A stretch of 64,000 nt of DNA, from contig NZ_FMYX01000004.1 of NCBI RefSeq assembly GCF_900102675.1, forward strand, positions 186,001 to 250,000, read 5' to 3'. The notes under the pieces were generated by a model. That model saw only the letters and a list, made by a program, of their open reading frames with translations, had not been told where the DNA came from and did not search any database. The translations under genes and the position numbers were made by a program. Below are positions 57,794 through 64,000 of this stretch, in pieces; the first letter of the stretch is position 1, and each line of letters starts with the position of its first letter. The DNA comes from Pseudomonas guariconensis. GTDB lineage: Bacteria > Pseudomonadota > Gammaproteobacteria > Pseudomonadales > Pseudomonadaceae.

Positions 57794-57830
57794 TCTGTAT
57801 GGGAATAATAAGCCGGTATTGGATCTGTAT
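57794..57830. promoter_or_regulatory. direct repeats TCTGTAT in the MocR-DUF1127 gap
   Basis: TCTGTAT occurs at 57794-57800 and at 57824-57830, 30 bases apart (three helical turns), with a weaker TCCTGTT at 57778. MocR proteins often bind direct repeats next to their own gene. Confidence 0.55.
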
Positions 57831-57891
57831 TGTCGAGGGCGCGAAACGGCATGCTTTTTCCAGGGTTCGATCAGAGCAGGAGAGCGTGGCG

Positions 57892-58122
57892 ATGGACGGC
57901 GTGAGCGACGTACGTTTGCAATTATTGGCTAAAGAACTGGAAGAAGGCCTGCGGCCGAAGGTCTACAACGCCCCGGCCGGGCTGGGACGCTGGGGGTTGA
58001 TGCTGCACCGCTGGCGCACTCGCCGGGTCTTGTTGCAGTTGGATGATAGCCAACTGAAGGATGTGGGACTGAGCTGGGAGCAGGCTCGCGAAGAAGGGCA
58101 TAAACCCTTCTGGAAGGACTAA
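57892..58122 (+). CDS. DUF1127 protein
   Basis: A 76-residue small basic protein. The C-terminal part LGRWGLMLHRWRTRRVLLQLDD-SQLKDVGLSWEQAREE (shown in parts: MLHRWRTRRVLLQLDD and LKDVGLSWEQAREE) is the DUF1127 pattern: Arg-rich helix followed by L-x-DVGLS. DUF1127 proteins can bind RNA and affect phosphate and nutrient responses in some bacteria. GCAGGAGAG precedes the ATG at 57892, so the longer open frame to 57754 is not used. Divergent from the MocR gene. Confidence 0.87.
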   Translation: MDGVSDVRLQLLAKELEEGLRPKVYNAPAGLGRWGLMLHRWRTRRVLLQLDDSQLKDVGLSWEQAREEGHKPFWKD

Positions 58123-58158
58123 CCGCAATTGTTGTAGGAGCGGGGGTAGTGCCTGGAG

Positions 58159-59451
58159 TCAGACCAACTCCTTGAGCCGATGCCAGAGCATGCCCAAGGC
58201 CAGCAGCGGCGAACGCAGCAGCCTTCCGCCGGGGAAGGTGATATGTGGGACCTGGGCGAACAGGTCGAAGCGACCGCTCTGCTGGCCGCTGATGGCCTCA
58301 CCCAGCAGGCGCCCGGCCAGGTGGGTGGCGTTCACGCCGTGGCCGGAGTACGCCTGGGCGTAATAGACGTTCGGCTGGCTGGCCAGGCGCCCGATCTGCG
58401 GCAGGCGGTTGGCGCCGATGCCGATCATGCCGCCCCATTGATAGTCGATGCGCACATCGGCCAGTTGCGCAAATACCTTGAGCATCTTGGGGCGCATGTA
58501 GGCGGCGATGTCCTTCGGGTCGCGCCCGGAGTAATGACAGGCTCCGCCGAACAGCAGGCGGTGGTCGGCCGACAGGCGATAGTAGTCCAGCGCCACTCGC
58601 TGATCGCAGACCGCCATGTTCTGTGGCAACAGTTGGCGGGCACGTTCCTCGCCCAGTGGCTCGGTGGCAATGATATAGCTACCGGCAGGCAGCACCTTGC
58701 CGCCCAGCTCGCGATTCAGGTCGTTGTGGTAGGCATTGCAGCACAGCACCAGGGTGCCGGCACGCACACGCCCTTTGGCGGTATGGACCTGCACCTGCGA
58801 GCCATAGTCGATGCGCGTCACCTCAGACTGTTCGTGCAGCTTCACGCCCAGGCTGGCGGCGACCCGTGCTTCGCCCAAGGCCAGGTTGAGCGGATGCAGA
58901 TGGCCCGAACCCATGTCGATCAGACCGCCCACGTAGCGATCCGAGCCCACCACACTGTGCATGTCCGAGGCCGGTACCAGGCGCAGTTCATGACGATAAC
59001 CGAGGCTGCGCAGTTCCTCGGCGTCTTCGGCGAAGCCTTCCAGCTCACCCGGCTTGTTGGCCAGGTCGCAGTAGCCCCAGGTCAGGTCGCAGGCGATGGC
59101 ATGGCGCTCGACACGCTCGCGGACGATATCCACTGCTTCCAGGCCCATGAGTTTCAAGTTGCGTACGCCTTGCTCGCCGAGGATGGGCAGGAATTGCTCC
59201 AGACCATGGCCAACGCCGCGGATCAATTGCCCGCCGTTGCGTCCGCTGGCACCCCAGCCGATCTTGCGCGCTTCCAGCAGAATGACGGACAAACCACGCT
59301 CGGCCAGCTCAATGGCAGTATTGAGGCCCGAATAGCCGCCGCCGACGATGCACACATCAGCGCTGTGCTCACCTTCGAGCGCCGGGTAGTCGGGGTGCGG
59401 CACGCTGCTGGCGGCGTAATAAGAGGCGGCGTGCTGCGCGCTGTGGATCAT
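58159..59451 (-). CDS. puuB: FAD-dependent amine oxidase, gamma-glutamylputrescine oxidase type
   Basis: A 430-residue flavoenzyme of the DAO/PuuB group. FAD fingerprint DVCIVGGGYSGLNTAIELAE near 32-51, the GWGASGRNGGQLIRGVG loop near 65-81 and the C-terminal YAQAYSGHGVNATHLAGRLL (near 368-387) are typical. PuuB oxidises gamma-glutamylputrescine to the aldehyde and H2O2, the step between PuuA and the aldehyde dehydrogenase. The symbol is supported by family and by the other puu genes nearby, but related enzymes use other amines. Single gene. Confidence 0.85.
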   Translation of the reverse strand: MIHSAQHAASYYAASSVPHPDYPALEGEHSADVCIVGGGYSGLNTAIELAERGLSVILLEARKIGWGASGRNGGQLIRGVGHGLEQFLPILGEQGVRNLKLMGLEAVDIVRERVERHAIACDLTWGYCDLANKPGELEGFAEDAEELRSLGYRHELRLVPASDMHSVVGSDRYVGGLIDMGSGHLHPLNLALGEARVAASLGVKLHEQSEVTRIDYGSQVQVHTAKGRVRAGTLVLCCNAYHNDLNRELGGKVLPAGSYIIATEPLGEERARQLLPQNMAVCDQRVALDYYRLSADHRLLFGGACHYSGRDPKDIAAYMRPKMLKVFAQLADVRIDYQWGGMIGIGANRLPQIGRLASQPNVYYAQAYSGHGVNATHLAGRLLGEAISGQQSGRFDLFAQVPHITFPGGRLLRSPLLALGMLWHRLKELV

Positions 59452-59594
59452 CTGTCGTTTCCCGGTGCTAAGGCCAAAGGGCGAGGATAAGTCGCAGGTG
59501 CAAGGTGGGCAACTGCGAGGCCTGCGCCGTCGTTCGTGGATAAACCGCGCTTACCGGTTCGATGCGCGGGAGCAGATTTGCCTGCGAACAGGCC

Positions 59595-59600
59595 TATAAT
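59595..59600 (+). promoter_or_regulatory. -10 box TATAAT before the YkgJ-type gene
   Basis: A consensus TATAAT at 59595-59600. The -35 region at a 17-base distance (GCAGAT) is poor, so the promoter may depend on an activator or an extended -10 contact. Confidence 0.5.
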
Positions 59601-59631
59601 TTCCTCACTTTTTCCTGCTGCTTATCTCGTT

Positions 59632-59985
59632 ATGTCCTGCAACAGCCACAAGATCCACTTTTTGCGCGAACTGATCCCATCCTTCGAGTGCGAGCCGGGT
59701 TGTCACGACTGCTGCGGCCCGGTCACGACCTCAGCCGAGGAGATGGCACGCCTGCCGCGCAAATCCCGCGCCGAGCAGGACGCCGCGCTCGAGCGCCTCG
59801 ACTGTGTGCACCTGGGTCCCAATGGCTGCACGGTCTATCAAGAGCGCCCGATGATCTGCCGACTGTTCGGCACCACGCCACGGCTGGCCTGCCCGCGAGG
59901 GCGGGGGCCTGAGCAGATGATCGAGCCGCAGGCCGAGGAACTGGTGCATCAGTTCATTGCCACCACCCGCCAGGTATTGGTCTGA
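59632..59985 (+). CDS. YkgJ family CxxCxxCC protein (zinc/iron-chelating)
   Basis: A 117-residue protein. The cluster FECEPGCHDCCGP near 18-30 contains C-x(3)-C-x(2)-CC, followed by LDCVHLGPNGCTVYQERPMICRLFG with the remaining Cys ligands (near 62-86; shown as DCVHLG, GCTVY and RPMICRLFG). The family binds metal; function unknown. Start: ATG at 59632 is preferred over an open frame from 59536 because of family length. A perfect TATAAT occurs at 59595-59600, 31 bases upstream. Convergent with dadR. Confidence 0.83.
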   Translation: MSCNSHKIHFLRELIPSFECEPGCHDCCGPVTTSAEEMARLPRKSRAEQDAALERLDCVHLGPNGCTVYQERPMICRLFGTTPRLACPRGRGPEQMIEPQAEELVHQFIATTRQVLV

Positions 59986-59988
59986 GCC

Positions 59989-60477
59989 TCACTCCGGAAT
60001 CGGCAGGCAGAGGCTCTCTTTGACTTCTTCCATCACGATGTAGCTCTTGGACTCGCGCACGTGGGGCAGCTTGAGCAGAATGTCGCCGAGCAGCTTGCGG
60101 TAGGAGGCCATCTCCGAAATGCGCGCCTTCACCAGGTAGTCAAAATCGCCGGAAACCAGGTGGCACTCCAGCACGTGAGGCAGCTTGAGCACGGCGCGGC
60201 GGAACTCCTCGAAGGTGTCGCCGGACTTGTAGTCCAGGCTGATCTCCACGAACACCAGCAGGCTGCCCTTCAGGTGCTGCGGATTGAGCCGGGCGTTGTA
60301 GCCCATGATGATCCCCTCGCGTTCCAGGCGGCGAACCCGCTCGGTGCAAGGGGTAGTGGAAAGGCCGACCTTTTCGCCCAGTTCAGTGAACGAGATACGG
60401 CCATCGTTCTGCAGGATACGCAGAATATTGCGGTCGATCTTGTCCAGTTCACGCTTGGTCTGGTGCTGGGTTCTCAT
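59989..60477 (-). CDS. dadR: Lrp/AsnC-family regulator, probable DadR
   Basis: A 162-residue Lrp-type regulator. The helix-turn-helix is at about 14-62 (LDKIDRNILRILQNDGRISF, then ELGEKVGLSTTPCTERVRRLE), and the RAM ligand-binding domain covers 70-155. Its divergent position next to dadA-dadX marks it as the alanine-responsive activator of alanine catabolism. The ATG at 60477 is used; the frame to 60525 has no ribosome site and covers a palindrome. BkdR is a close paralogue, so the symbol rests mainly on context. Confidence 0.88.
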   Translation of the reverse strand: MRTQHQTKRELDKIDRNILRILQNDGRISFTELGEKVGLSTTPCTERVRRLEREGIIMGYNARLNPQHLKGSLLVFVEISLDYKSGDTFEEFRRAVLKLPHVLECHLVSGDFDYLVKARISEMASYRKLLGDILLKLPHVRESKSYIVMEEVKESLCLPIPE

Positions 60478-60504
60478 AGGGGATGCCCCTCCGTGAAAGG
60501 CGAT

Positions 60505-60526
60505 TTTGCCGAGAATTCTCGCCAAA
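60505..60526. promoter_or_regulatory. 22-bp near-perfect palindrome between dadR and dadA
   Basis: TTTGCCGAGAA-TTCTCGCCAAA: an inverted repeat with one mismatched pair, containing the perfect 12-mer CGAGAATTCTCG. It is located 27 bases upstream of the dadR ATG and 106 bases before dadA. A DadR operator is a reasonable guess. Confidence 0.6.
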
Positions 60527-60567
60527 TATAGGCTTTTATATAGTGAAATGCACTGGCTATTCCTCCC

Positions 60568-60573
60568 TATACT
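60568..60573 (+). promoter_or_regulatory. candidate -10 box of dadA
   Basis: TATACT at 60568-60573, about 60 bases before the dadA ATG. No good -35 precedes it, as expected for a promoter needing an activator such as DadR. Confidence 0.5.
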
Positions 60574-60632
60574 GCGCCCAATCCAGCCATTTCAACAAAA
60601 GTCTGCGGTGCGCCGCGTGCGAGGAATAAACA

Positions 60633-61934
60633 ATGCGAGTTCTGGTACTTGGTAGCGGTGTGATCGGAACCGCCAGTGCCTACTATCTGGCCCGGCAAGG
60701 TTTCGAAGTGACGGTGGTCGACCGCCAGCCAGCGGTGGCCATGGAAACCAGCTTTGCCAACGCAGGCCAGATCTCGCCCGGCTATGCCTCTCCATGGGCT
60801 GCCCCAGGTGTGCCGCTCAAGGCCATCAAGTGGCTGCTCGAGCGCCACGCCCCTTTGGCTATCAAGCTCACCGGTGATGTCGACCAGTACCTGTGGATGG
60901 CGCAGATGCTGCGCAACTGCACCGCCAACCGCTATGCGGTGAACAAGGAGCGCATGGTGCGTCTGTCCGAGTACAGCCGCGACTGCCTCGATGAACTGCG
61001 CGCCGAAACCGGCATTGCCTACGAAAACCGCTCCCTGGGCACCACCCAGCTGTTCCGCACCCAGGCCCAGGTGGACGCTGCCGCCAAGGACATCGCTGTC
61101 CTCGAACAATCCGGCGTGCCTTACGAGCTGCTCGACCGCGACGGCATCGCCCGCGTAGAACCTGCCCTGGCCGGCGTGAAGGACATCCTGGCCGGCGCCC
61201 TGCGCCTGCCGAACGACCAGACCGGCGACTGCCAACTGTTCACTACCAAGCTCGCCGAGATGGCGGTCAAGCTGGGCGTCGAGTTCCGCTTCGACCAGAA
61301 CATCCAGCGCCTGGACTTCGCGGGTGACCGCATCAATGGTGTATGGATCGACGGCAAGCTGGAAACGGCCGACCGCTACGTCCTCGCCCTGGGTAGCTAT
61401 TCTCCGCAGATGCTCAAGCCGCTGGGCATCAAGGCGCCGGTCTACCCGCTCAAGGGCTACTCGCTGACCGTACCGATCACCAACGCGGACATGGCCCCGA
61501 CCTCGACCATTCTCGACGAAACCTACAAGGTCGCCATCACCCGTTTCGACAACCGCATTCGTGTGGGCGGCATGGCCGAAATCGCAGGCTTCGACCTTTC
61601 GCTGAACCCGCGTCGGCGCGAAACCCTGGAGATGATCGTCAACGATCTTTATCCTCGCGGCGGCGACCTGAGCCAGGCCAGCTTCTGGACCGGCCTGCGC
61701 CCGGCCACCCCGGACGGGACCCCGATCGTGGGCGCCACCCCGTACCGCAACCTGTTCCTGAACACCGGTCACGGTACCTTGGGCTGGACCATGGCCTGTG
61801 GTTCCGGTCGCTTGCTGGCCGACCTGATCGCGCGCAAGAAGCCACAGATCAGCGCCGAAGGCCTCGATATTTCGCGTTACGGCAACAACCAGGAGATTTC
61901 CAAGCATGGCAATCCAGCGCCAGCTCACCAATGA
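60633..61934 (+). CDS. dadA: D-amino acid dehydrogenase small subunit DadA
   Basis: A 433-residue membrane-associated flavoenzyme that oxidises D-alanine to pyruvate and ammonia, passing electrons to the respiratory chain. FAD fingerprint [20 protein letters not shown] at residues 3-22, [20 protein letters not shown] near 38-57, and the final [20 protein letters not shown] near 385-404 are typical. GAGGAATAAACA precedes the ATG. It overlaps the RidA-like gene by 29 bases, so the two are translated in step. Confidence 0.96.
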   Translation: MRVLVLGSGVIGTASAYYLARQGFEVTVVDRQPAVAMETSFANAGQISPGYASPWAAPGVPLKAIKWLLERHAPLAIKLTGDVDQYLWMAQMLRNCTANRYAVNKERMVRLSEYSRDCLDELRAETGIAYENRSLGTTQLFRTQAQVDAAAKDIAVLEQSGVPYELLDRDGIARVEPALAGVKDILAGALRLPNDQTGDCQLFTTKLAEMAVKLGVEFRFDQNIQRLDFAGDRINGVWIDGKLETADRYVLALGSYSPQMLKPLGIKAPVYPLKGYSLTVPITNADMAPTSTILDETYKVAITRFDNRIRVGGMAEIAGFDLSLNPRRRETLEMIVNDLYPRGGDLSQASFWTGLRPATPDGTPIVGATPYRNLFLNTGHGTLGWTMACGSGRLLADLIARKKPQISAEGLDISRYGNNQEISKHGNPAPAHQ

Positions 61935-62259
61935 GCGCATGAGCCAGATCGTCACCCATAACGGCACTGTCTACTTGGCGGGCCAGGTGGGGGACGATCT
62001 GGACGCCGGGATCGAACAGCAGACCCGCGAGGTGCTGGCCAACATCGAGCGCCTGCTGGAGCTGGCCGGCACCGACAAGACCCGTTTGCTCTCGGTGACC
62101 ATCTACCTCAAGGACATCGACGCGCATTTCCTGGGCATGAACGCGGTGTGGGATCAGTGGCTGCCCCAAGGCGTCGCTCCGGCCCGCGCGACGGTCGAGG
62201 CCAAGCTGTGCGAGCCGGAAATCCTCGTCGAGATGTCGGTAGTCGCCGCGCTGCCGTAA
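61906..62259 (+). CDS. RidA family protein of the dad operon
   Basis: A 117-residue RidA-type protein. It has the family core ([14 protein letters not shown] near 18-31, catalytic Arg in [10 protein letters not shown] near 92-101). Likely role: hydrolysis of imine intermediates formed by DadA. It is a different copy from the ridA near spoT, with low similarity at the N-terminus. Starts 29 bases inside dadA. The spacing to dadX is 91 bases. Confidence 0.9.
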   Translation: MAIQRQLTNERMSQIVTHNGTVYLAGQVGDDLDAGIEQQTREVLANIERLLELAGTDKTRLLSVTIYLKDIDAHFLGMNAVWDQWLPQGVAPARATVEAKLCEPEILVEMSVVAALP

Positions 62260-62350
62260 ACCGTTCCCTCACCCTGGCTCGGCGGGCACTACCCCACGCC
62301 TGTCGCGCCAGGGACTTAATTCATAACCAGACTGCCAGAAGGCTGCCGCC

Positions 62351-63424
62351 ATGCGTCCCGCCCGTGCCCTGATCGACCTTCAAGCCCTTCGCCACAATTA
62401 CCACCTGGCCCGTGAGCTGTCCGGCGCCAAAGCCCTTGCCGTGATCAAGGCCGATGCCTACGGCCATGGCGCGGTGCGTTGCGCTTTGGCCCTGGAAACC
62501 GAGGCCGATGGTTTTGCCGTGGCCTGCATCGAGGAAGCGCTGGAGCTGCGCGCCGCCGGGATCAAAGCCCCGGTGCTGTTGCTCGAAGGTTTCTTCGAGG
62601 CGAGCGAGCTGGCGCTGATCGCCGAACATGACCTGTGGTGCGTGGTGCAATCGCTGTGGCAGCTCGAAGCGATCGAGAAGACGCCAGTACACAAGCCATT
62701 GACGGTCTGGTTGAAGATGGACACCGGCATGCACCGGGTCGGCCTGCACCCGAAGGATTACCAAGAAAGCTACCAGCGCTTGCTGGCCAGCGGGAAAGTG
62801 GCGCGTATCGTGCTGATGAGCCACTTCGCTCGCGCCGACGAACTGGATGTCGACGCCACAGCCCAACAGGTCGCAGTGTTCGAAGCCGCCCGCCAGGGCC
62901 TGGCGGCCGAGTGCAGCCTGCGCAATTCGCCTGCGGTGCTGGGCTGGCCCCAGGTGCCGAGCGACTGGGTGCGCCCCGGCATCATGCTGTACGGCGCCAC
63001 CCCGTTCGAAGTGTCCCAGCCCCAGGCCGAGCGCCTGCAGCCGGTGATGACCTTGCAATCGCGGATCATCAGCGTGCGCGAACTGCCGGCCGGTGAGCCG
63101 GTAGGCTACGGCGCCAAGTTCATCACCCCACGCCCGACCCGCGTCGGCGTGGTCGCCATGGGCTATGCCGACGGCTATCCGCGTCAGGCACCGACCGGCA
63201 CGCCCGTGATGGTCGCCGGCAAACGCACCCAACTGATCGGCCGGGTGTCGATGGACATGCTCTGCGTCGATCTGACCGACGTACCCGAAGCCACGGTCGG
63301 CAGTCCGGTGGAATTGTGGGGCAAGCAGGTGCTGGCCAGCGACGTGGCTGCCCAGGCCGGGATGATCCCGTACCAGATCTTCTGCAACCTCAAGCGTGTA
63401 CCGCTGGACTATATCGGCGAATGA
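62351..63424 (+). CDS. dadX: alanine racemase, catabolic DadX type
   Basis: A 357-residue PLP enzyme interconverting L- and D-alanine. The cofactor Lys lies in [13 protein letters not shown] near 28-40 (Lys33-34), and the second catalytic residue, Tyr, is in GYGAKF near 255. [12 protein letters not shown] and the last 40 residues form the C-terminal beta domain. Placement after dadA suggests the catabolic role (feeding D-alanine to DadA); a biosynthetic role cannot be excluded as it might be the only copy. Confidence 0.96.
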   Translation: MRPARALIDLQALRHNYHLARELSGAKALAVIKADAYGHGAVRCALALETEADGFAVACIEEALELRAAGIKAPVLLLEGFFEASELALIAEHDLWCVVQSLWQLEAIEKTPVHKPLTVWLKMDTGMHRVGLHPKDYQESYQRLLASGKVARIVLMSHFARADELDVDATAQQVAVFEAARQGLAAECSLRNSPAVLGWPQVPSDWVRPGIMLYGATPFEVSQPQAERLQPVMTLQSRIISVRELPAGEPVGYGAKFITPRPTRVGVVAMGYADGYPRQAPTGTPVMVAGKRTQLIGRVSMDMLCVDLTDVPEATVGSPVELWGKQVLASDVAAQAGMIPYQIFCNLKRVPLDYIGE

Positions 63425-63449
63425 GGCGCTGAAGCGGACAGGCTGCGGG

Positions 63450-63502
63450 GCGAAGTGTTGTAAATACTGAACGGCGTTGCCATCATATCGTTCACACTTC
63501 GC
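63450..63502. promoter_or_regulatory. inverted repeat upstream of the XRE-cupin gene
   Basis: GCGAAGTGT (63450-63458) and ACACTTCGC (63494-63502) are perfect 9-bp inverted arms separated by 35 bases. With GGG and CCC outside, the arms extend almost to 12. Could be an operator or a long hairpin in the dadX 3' region. Confidence 0.55.
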
Positions 63503-63534
63503 TCCCACCTCGACCGTTTCAGGAGGCTCCAGCT

Positions 63535-64000
63535 TTGGACGTCGGTGAACGACTGCAAGCCATCCGCAAGCTCAAGGGCCTGTCCCAGCGTGAACTCGCC
63601 AAACGCGCGGGCGTCACTAACAGCACCATCTCGATGATCGAGAAGAACAGCGTGAGCCCCTCGATCAGCTCCCTGCGCAAGGTGCTCAGCGGCATCCCCA
63701 TGTCCATGGTCGAGTTCTTCTCCGTGGAGCTGGCGCCTGAAAGCCCTACCCAGGTCGTCTACAAGGCTCACGAACTGATCGACATCTCCGACGGTGCAGT
63801 GACCATGAAGCTGGTGGGCAAATCGCACCCCAACCGGGCGATCGCCTTCCTCAACGAGGTGTATCCGCCCGGGGCCGATACCGGCGAAGAAATGCTCACC
63901 CACGACGGCGAAGAGACCGGCATCTTGCTCGAAGGCCGGCTCGAGCTGGTGGTCGGTACCGAGACGTTCATCCTCGAGGCCGGCGACAGCTACTACTTCG
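63535..64000 (+). CDS. XRE-family regulator with C-terminal cupin domain (cut by window end)
   Basis: 155 residues are visible. The N-terminal helix-turn-helix (VGERLQAIRKLKGLSQRELA, then KRAGVTNSTISMIEKN) is followed by a cupin domain (LNEVYPPGADTGEE, ETGILLEGRLELVVG, EAGDSYYF). This is the PuuR-like architecture that senses small ligands. The start is TTG at 63535, with AGGAGG ten bases upstream; no ATG gives the HTH intact. An inverted repeat GCGAAGTGT...ACACTTCGC lies before it. The rest of the cupin is beyond the window. In related strains the gene follows dadX, and polyamine or amino acid control is inferred. Confidence 0.87.
   Translation, partial: MDVGERLQAIRKLKGLSQRELAKRAGVTNSTISMIEKNSVSPSISSLRKVLSGIPMSMVEFFSVELAPESPTQVVYKAHELIDISDGAVTMKLVGKSHPNRAIAFLNEVYPPGADTGEEMLTHDGEETGILLEGRLELVVGTETFILEAGDSYYF

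Noticed and set aside
59578..59600. TTGCCT plus TATAAT considered as a complete sigma-70 promoter before the YkgJ-type gene
   Set aside because: The spacing is only 11 bases, too short for a functional -35/-10 pair; only the -10 was kept.

Overview
The window reads as ordinary, GC-rich core chromosome of a gamma-proteobacterium of the Pseudomonas putida group. The evidence is the gene order (pst-phoU ... phoBR-ubiCA-rubredoxin-HU-recG-oxyR-tonB/exb-spoT-rpoZ ... gmk-yicC-rph-crc-pyrE-argB-algC-dut-coaBC-radC-rpmBG-kauB ... dadR-dadA-ridA-dadX), the pseudomonad-specific genes crc and algC, the long PstC and PstA forms, and many P. putida-type REP hairpins built on a GTGGGAGCGGGTTTACC core. I see no prophage, insertion sequence, CRISPR array, restriction or defence system, tRNA or rRNA. 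Gene density is high and every gene looks intact except the two cut by the window ends.

Layout. 1-2.7 kb: sugar-phosphate mutarotase (cut), acyl-CoA thioesterase, MHS-family transporter. 2.7-15.9 kb: phosphate starvation region, with pstS, pstC-pstA-pstB-phoU, an orphan response regulator, an M23 peptidase, a CorC/HlyC-type CBS protein, and phoR/phoB. Three PhoB-type promoters can be read directly; each has 7-bp direct repeats at 11-bp pitch ending 10 bp before a -10 box. 16-20.5 kb: small secreted COG4315 protein, ubiA/ubiC, rubredoxin and its reductase, HU, SCP2-like protein. 20.5-27.4 kb: HDOD protein, recG, oxyR, tonB-exbD-exbB. 27.5-32.1 kb: SDR epimerase, lipoprotein, ridA, spoT, rpoZ. 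32.4-37.3 kb: polyamine catabolism cassette (LysR regulator, glutamate-putrescine ligase, gamma-glutamyl hydrolase, APC permease) lying between rpoZ and gmk. 37.3-41.8 kb: gmk, yicC, rph, DUF4870 protein, crc, pyrE. 41.8-43.6 kb: a three-lipoprotein operon (CsgG / DUF4810 / DUF799) between two look-alike terminators. 43.8-48.7 kb: argB, algC, dut, coaBC, radC. 48.7-51.1 kb: peptide-type solute-binding protein, rpmB-rpmG. 51.2-59.5 kb: cupin, aldehyde dehydrogenase, MFS transporter, PLD-family lipoprotein, MocR regulator, DUF1127 protein, FAD amine oxidase. 59.6-64 kb: YkgJ-type zinc/iron-chelating protein, dadR, dadA, ridA-like, dadX/alr, and an XRE-cupin regulator cut by the right end.

How the genes work together. 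The Pst transporter, PhoU and PhoR-PhoB form the phosphate sensing and uptake circuit. PuuA, PuuD, the permease, the aldehyde dehydrogenase, the FAD oxidase and the cupin together fit uptake of putrescine-like amines and their gamma-glutamylated breakdown to GABA. DadA/DadX with the regulator DadR and a RidA deaminase handle alanine. ExbB-ExbD-TonB energise outer-membrane uptake and carry a Fur-like site. OxyR with RecG links peroxide sensing to DNA repair.

No wholly new system is evident. The most worthwhile leads are the lipoprotein trio between paired terminators, the orphan response regulator with an unassigned C-terminal domain, the pstC promoter that seems to place the transcript start at the start codon, and a repeat family confined, as far as I can see here, to three intergenic gaps of the pst/pho genes.
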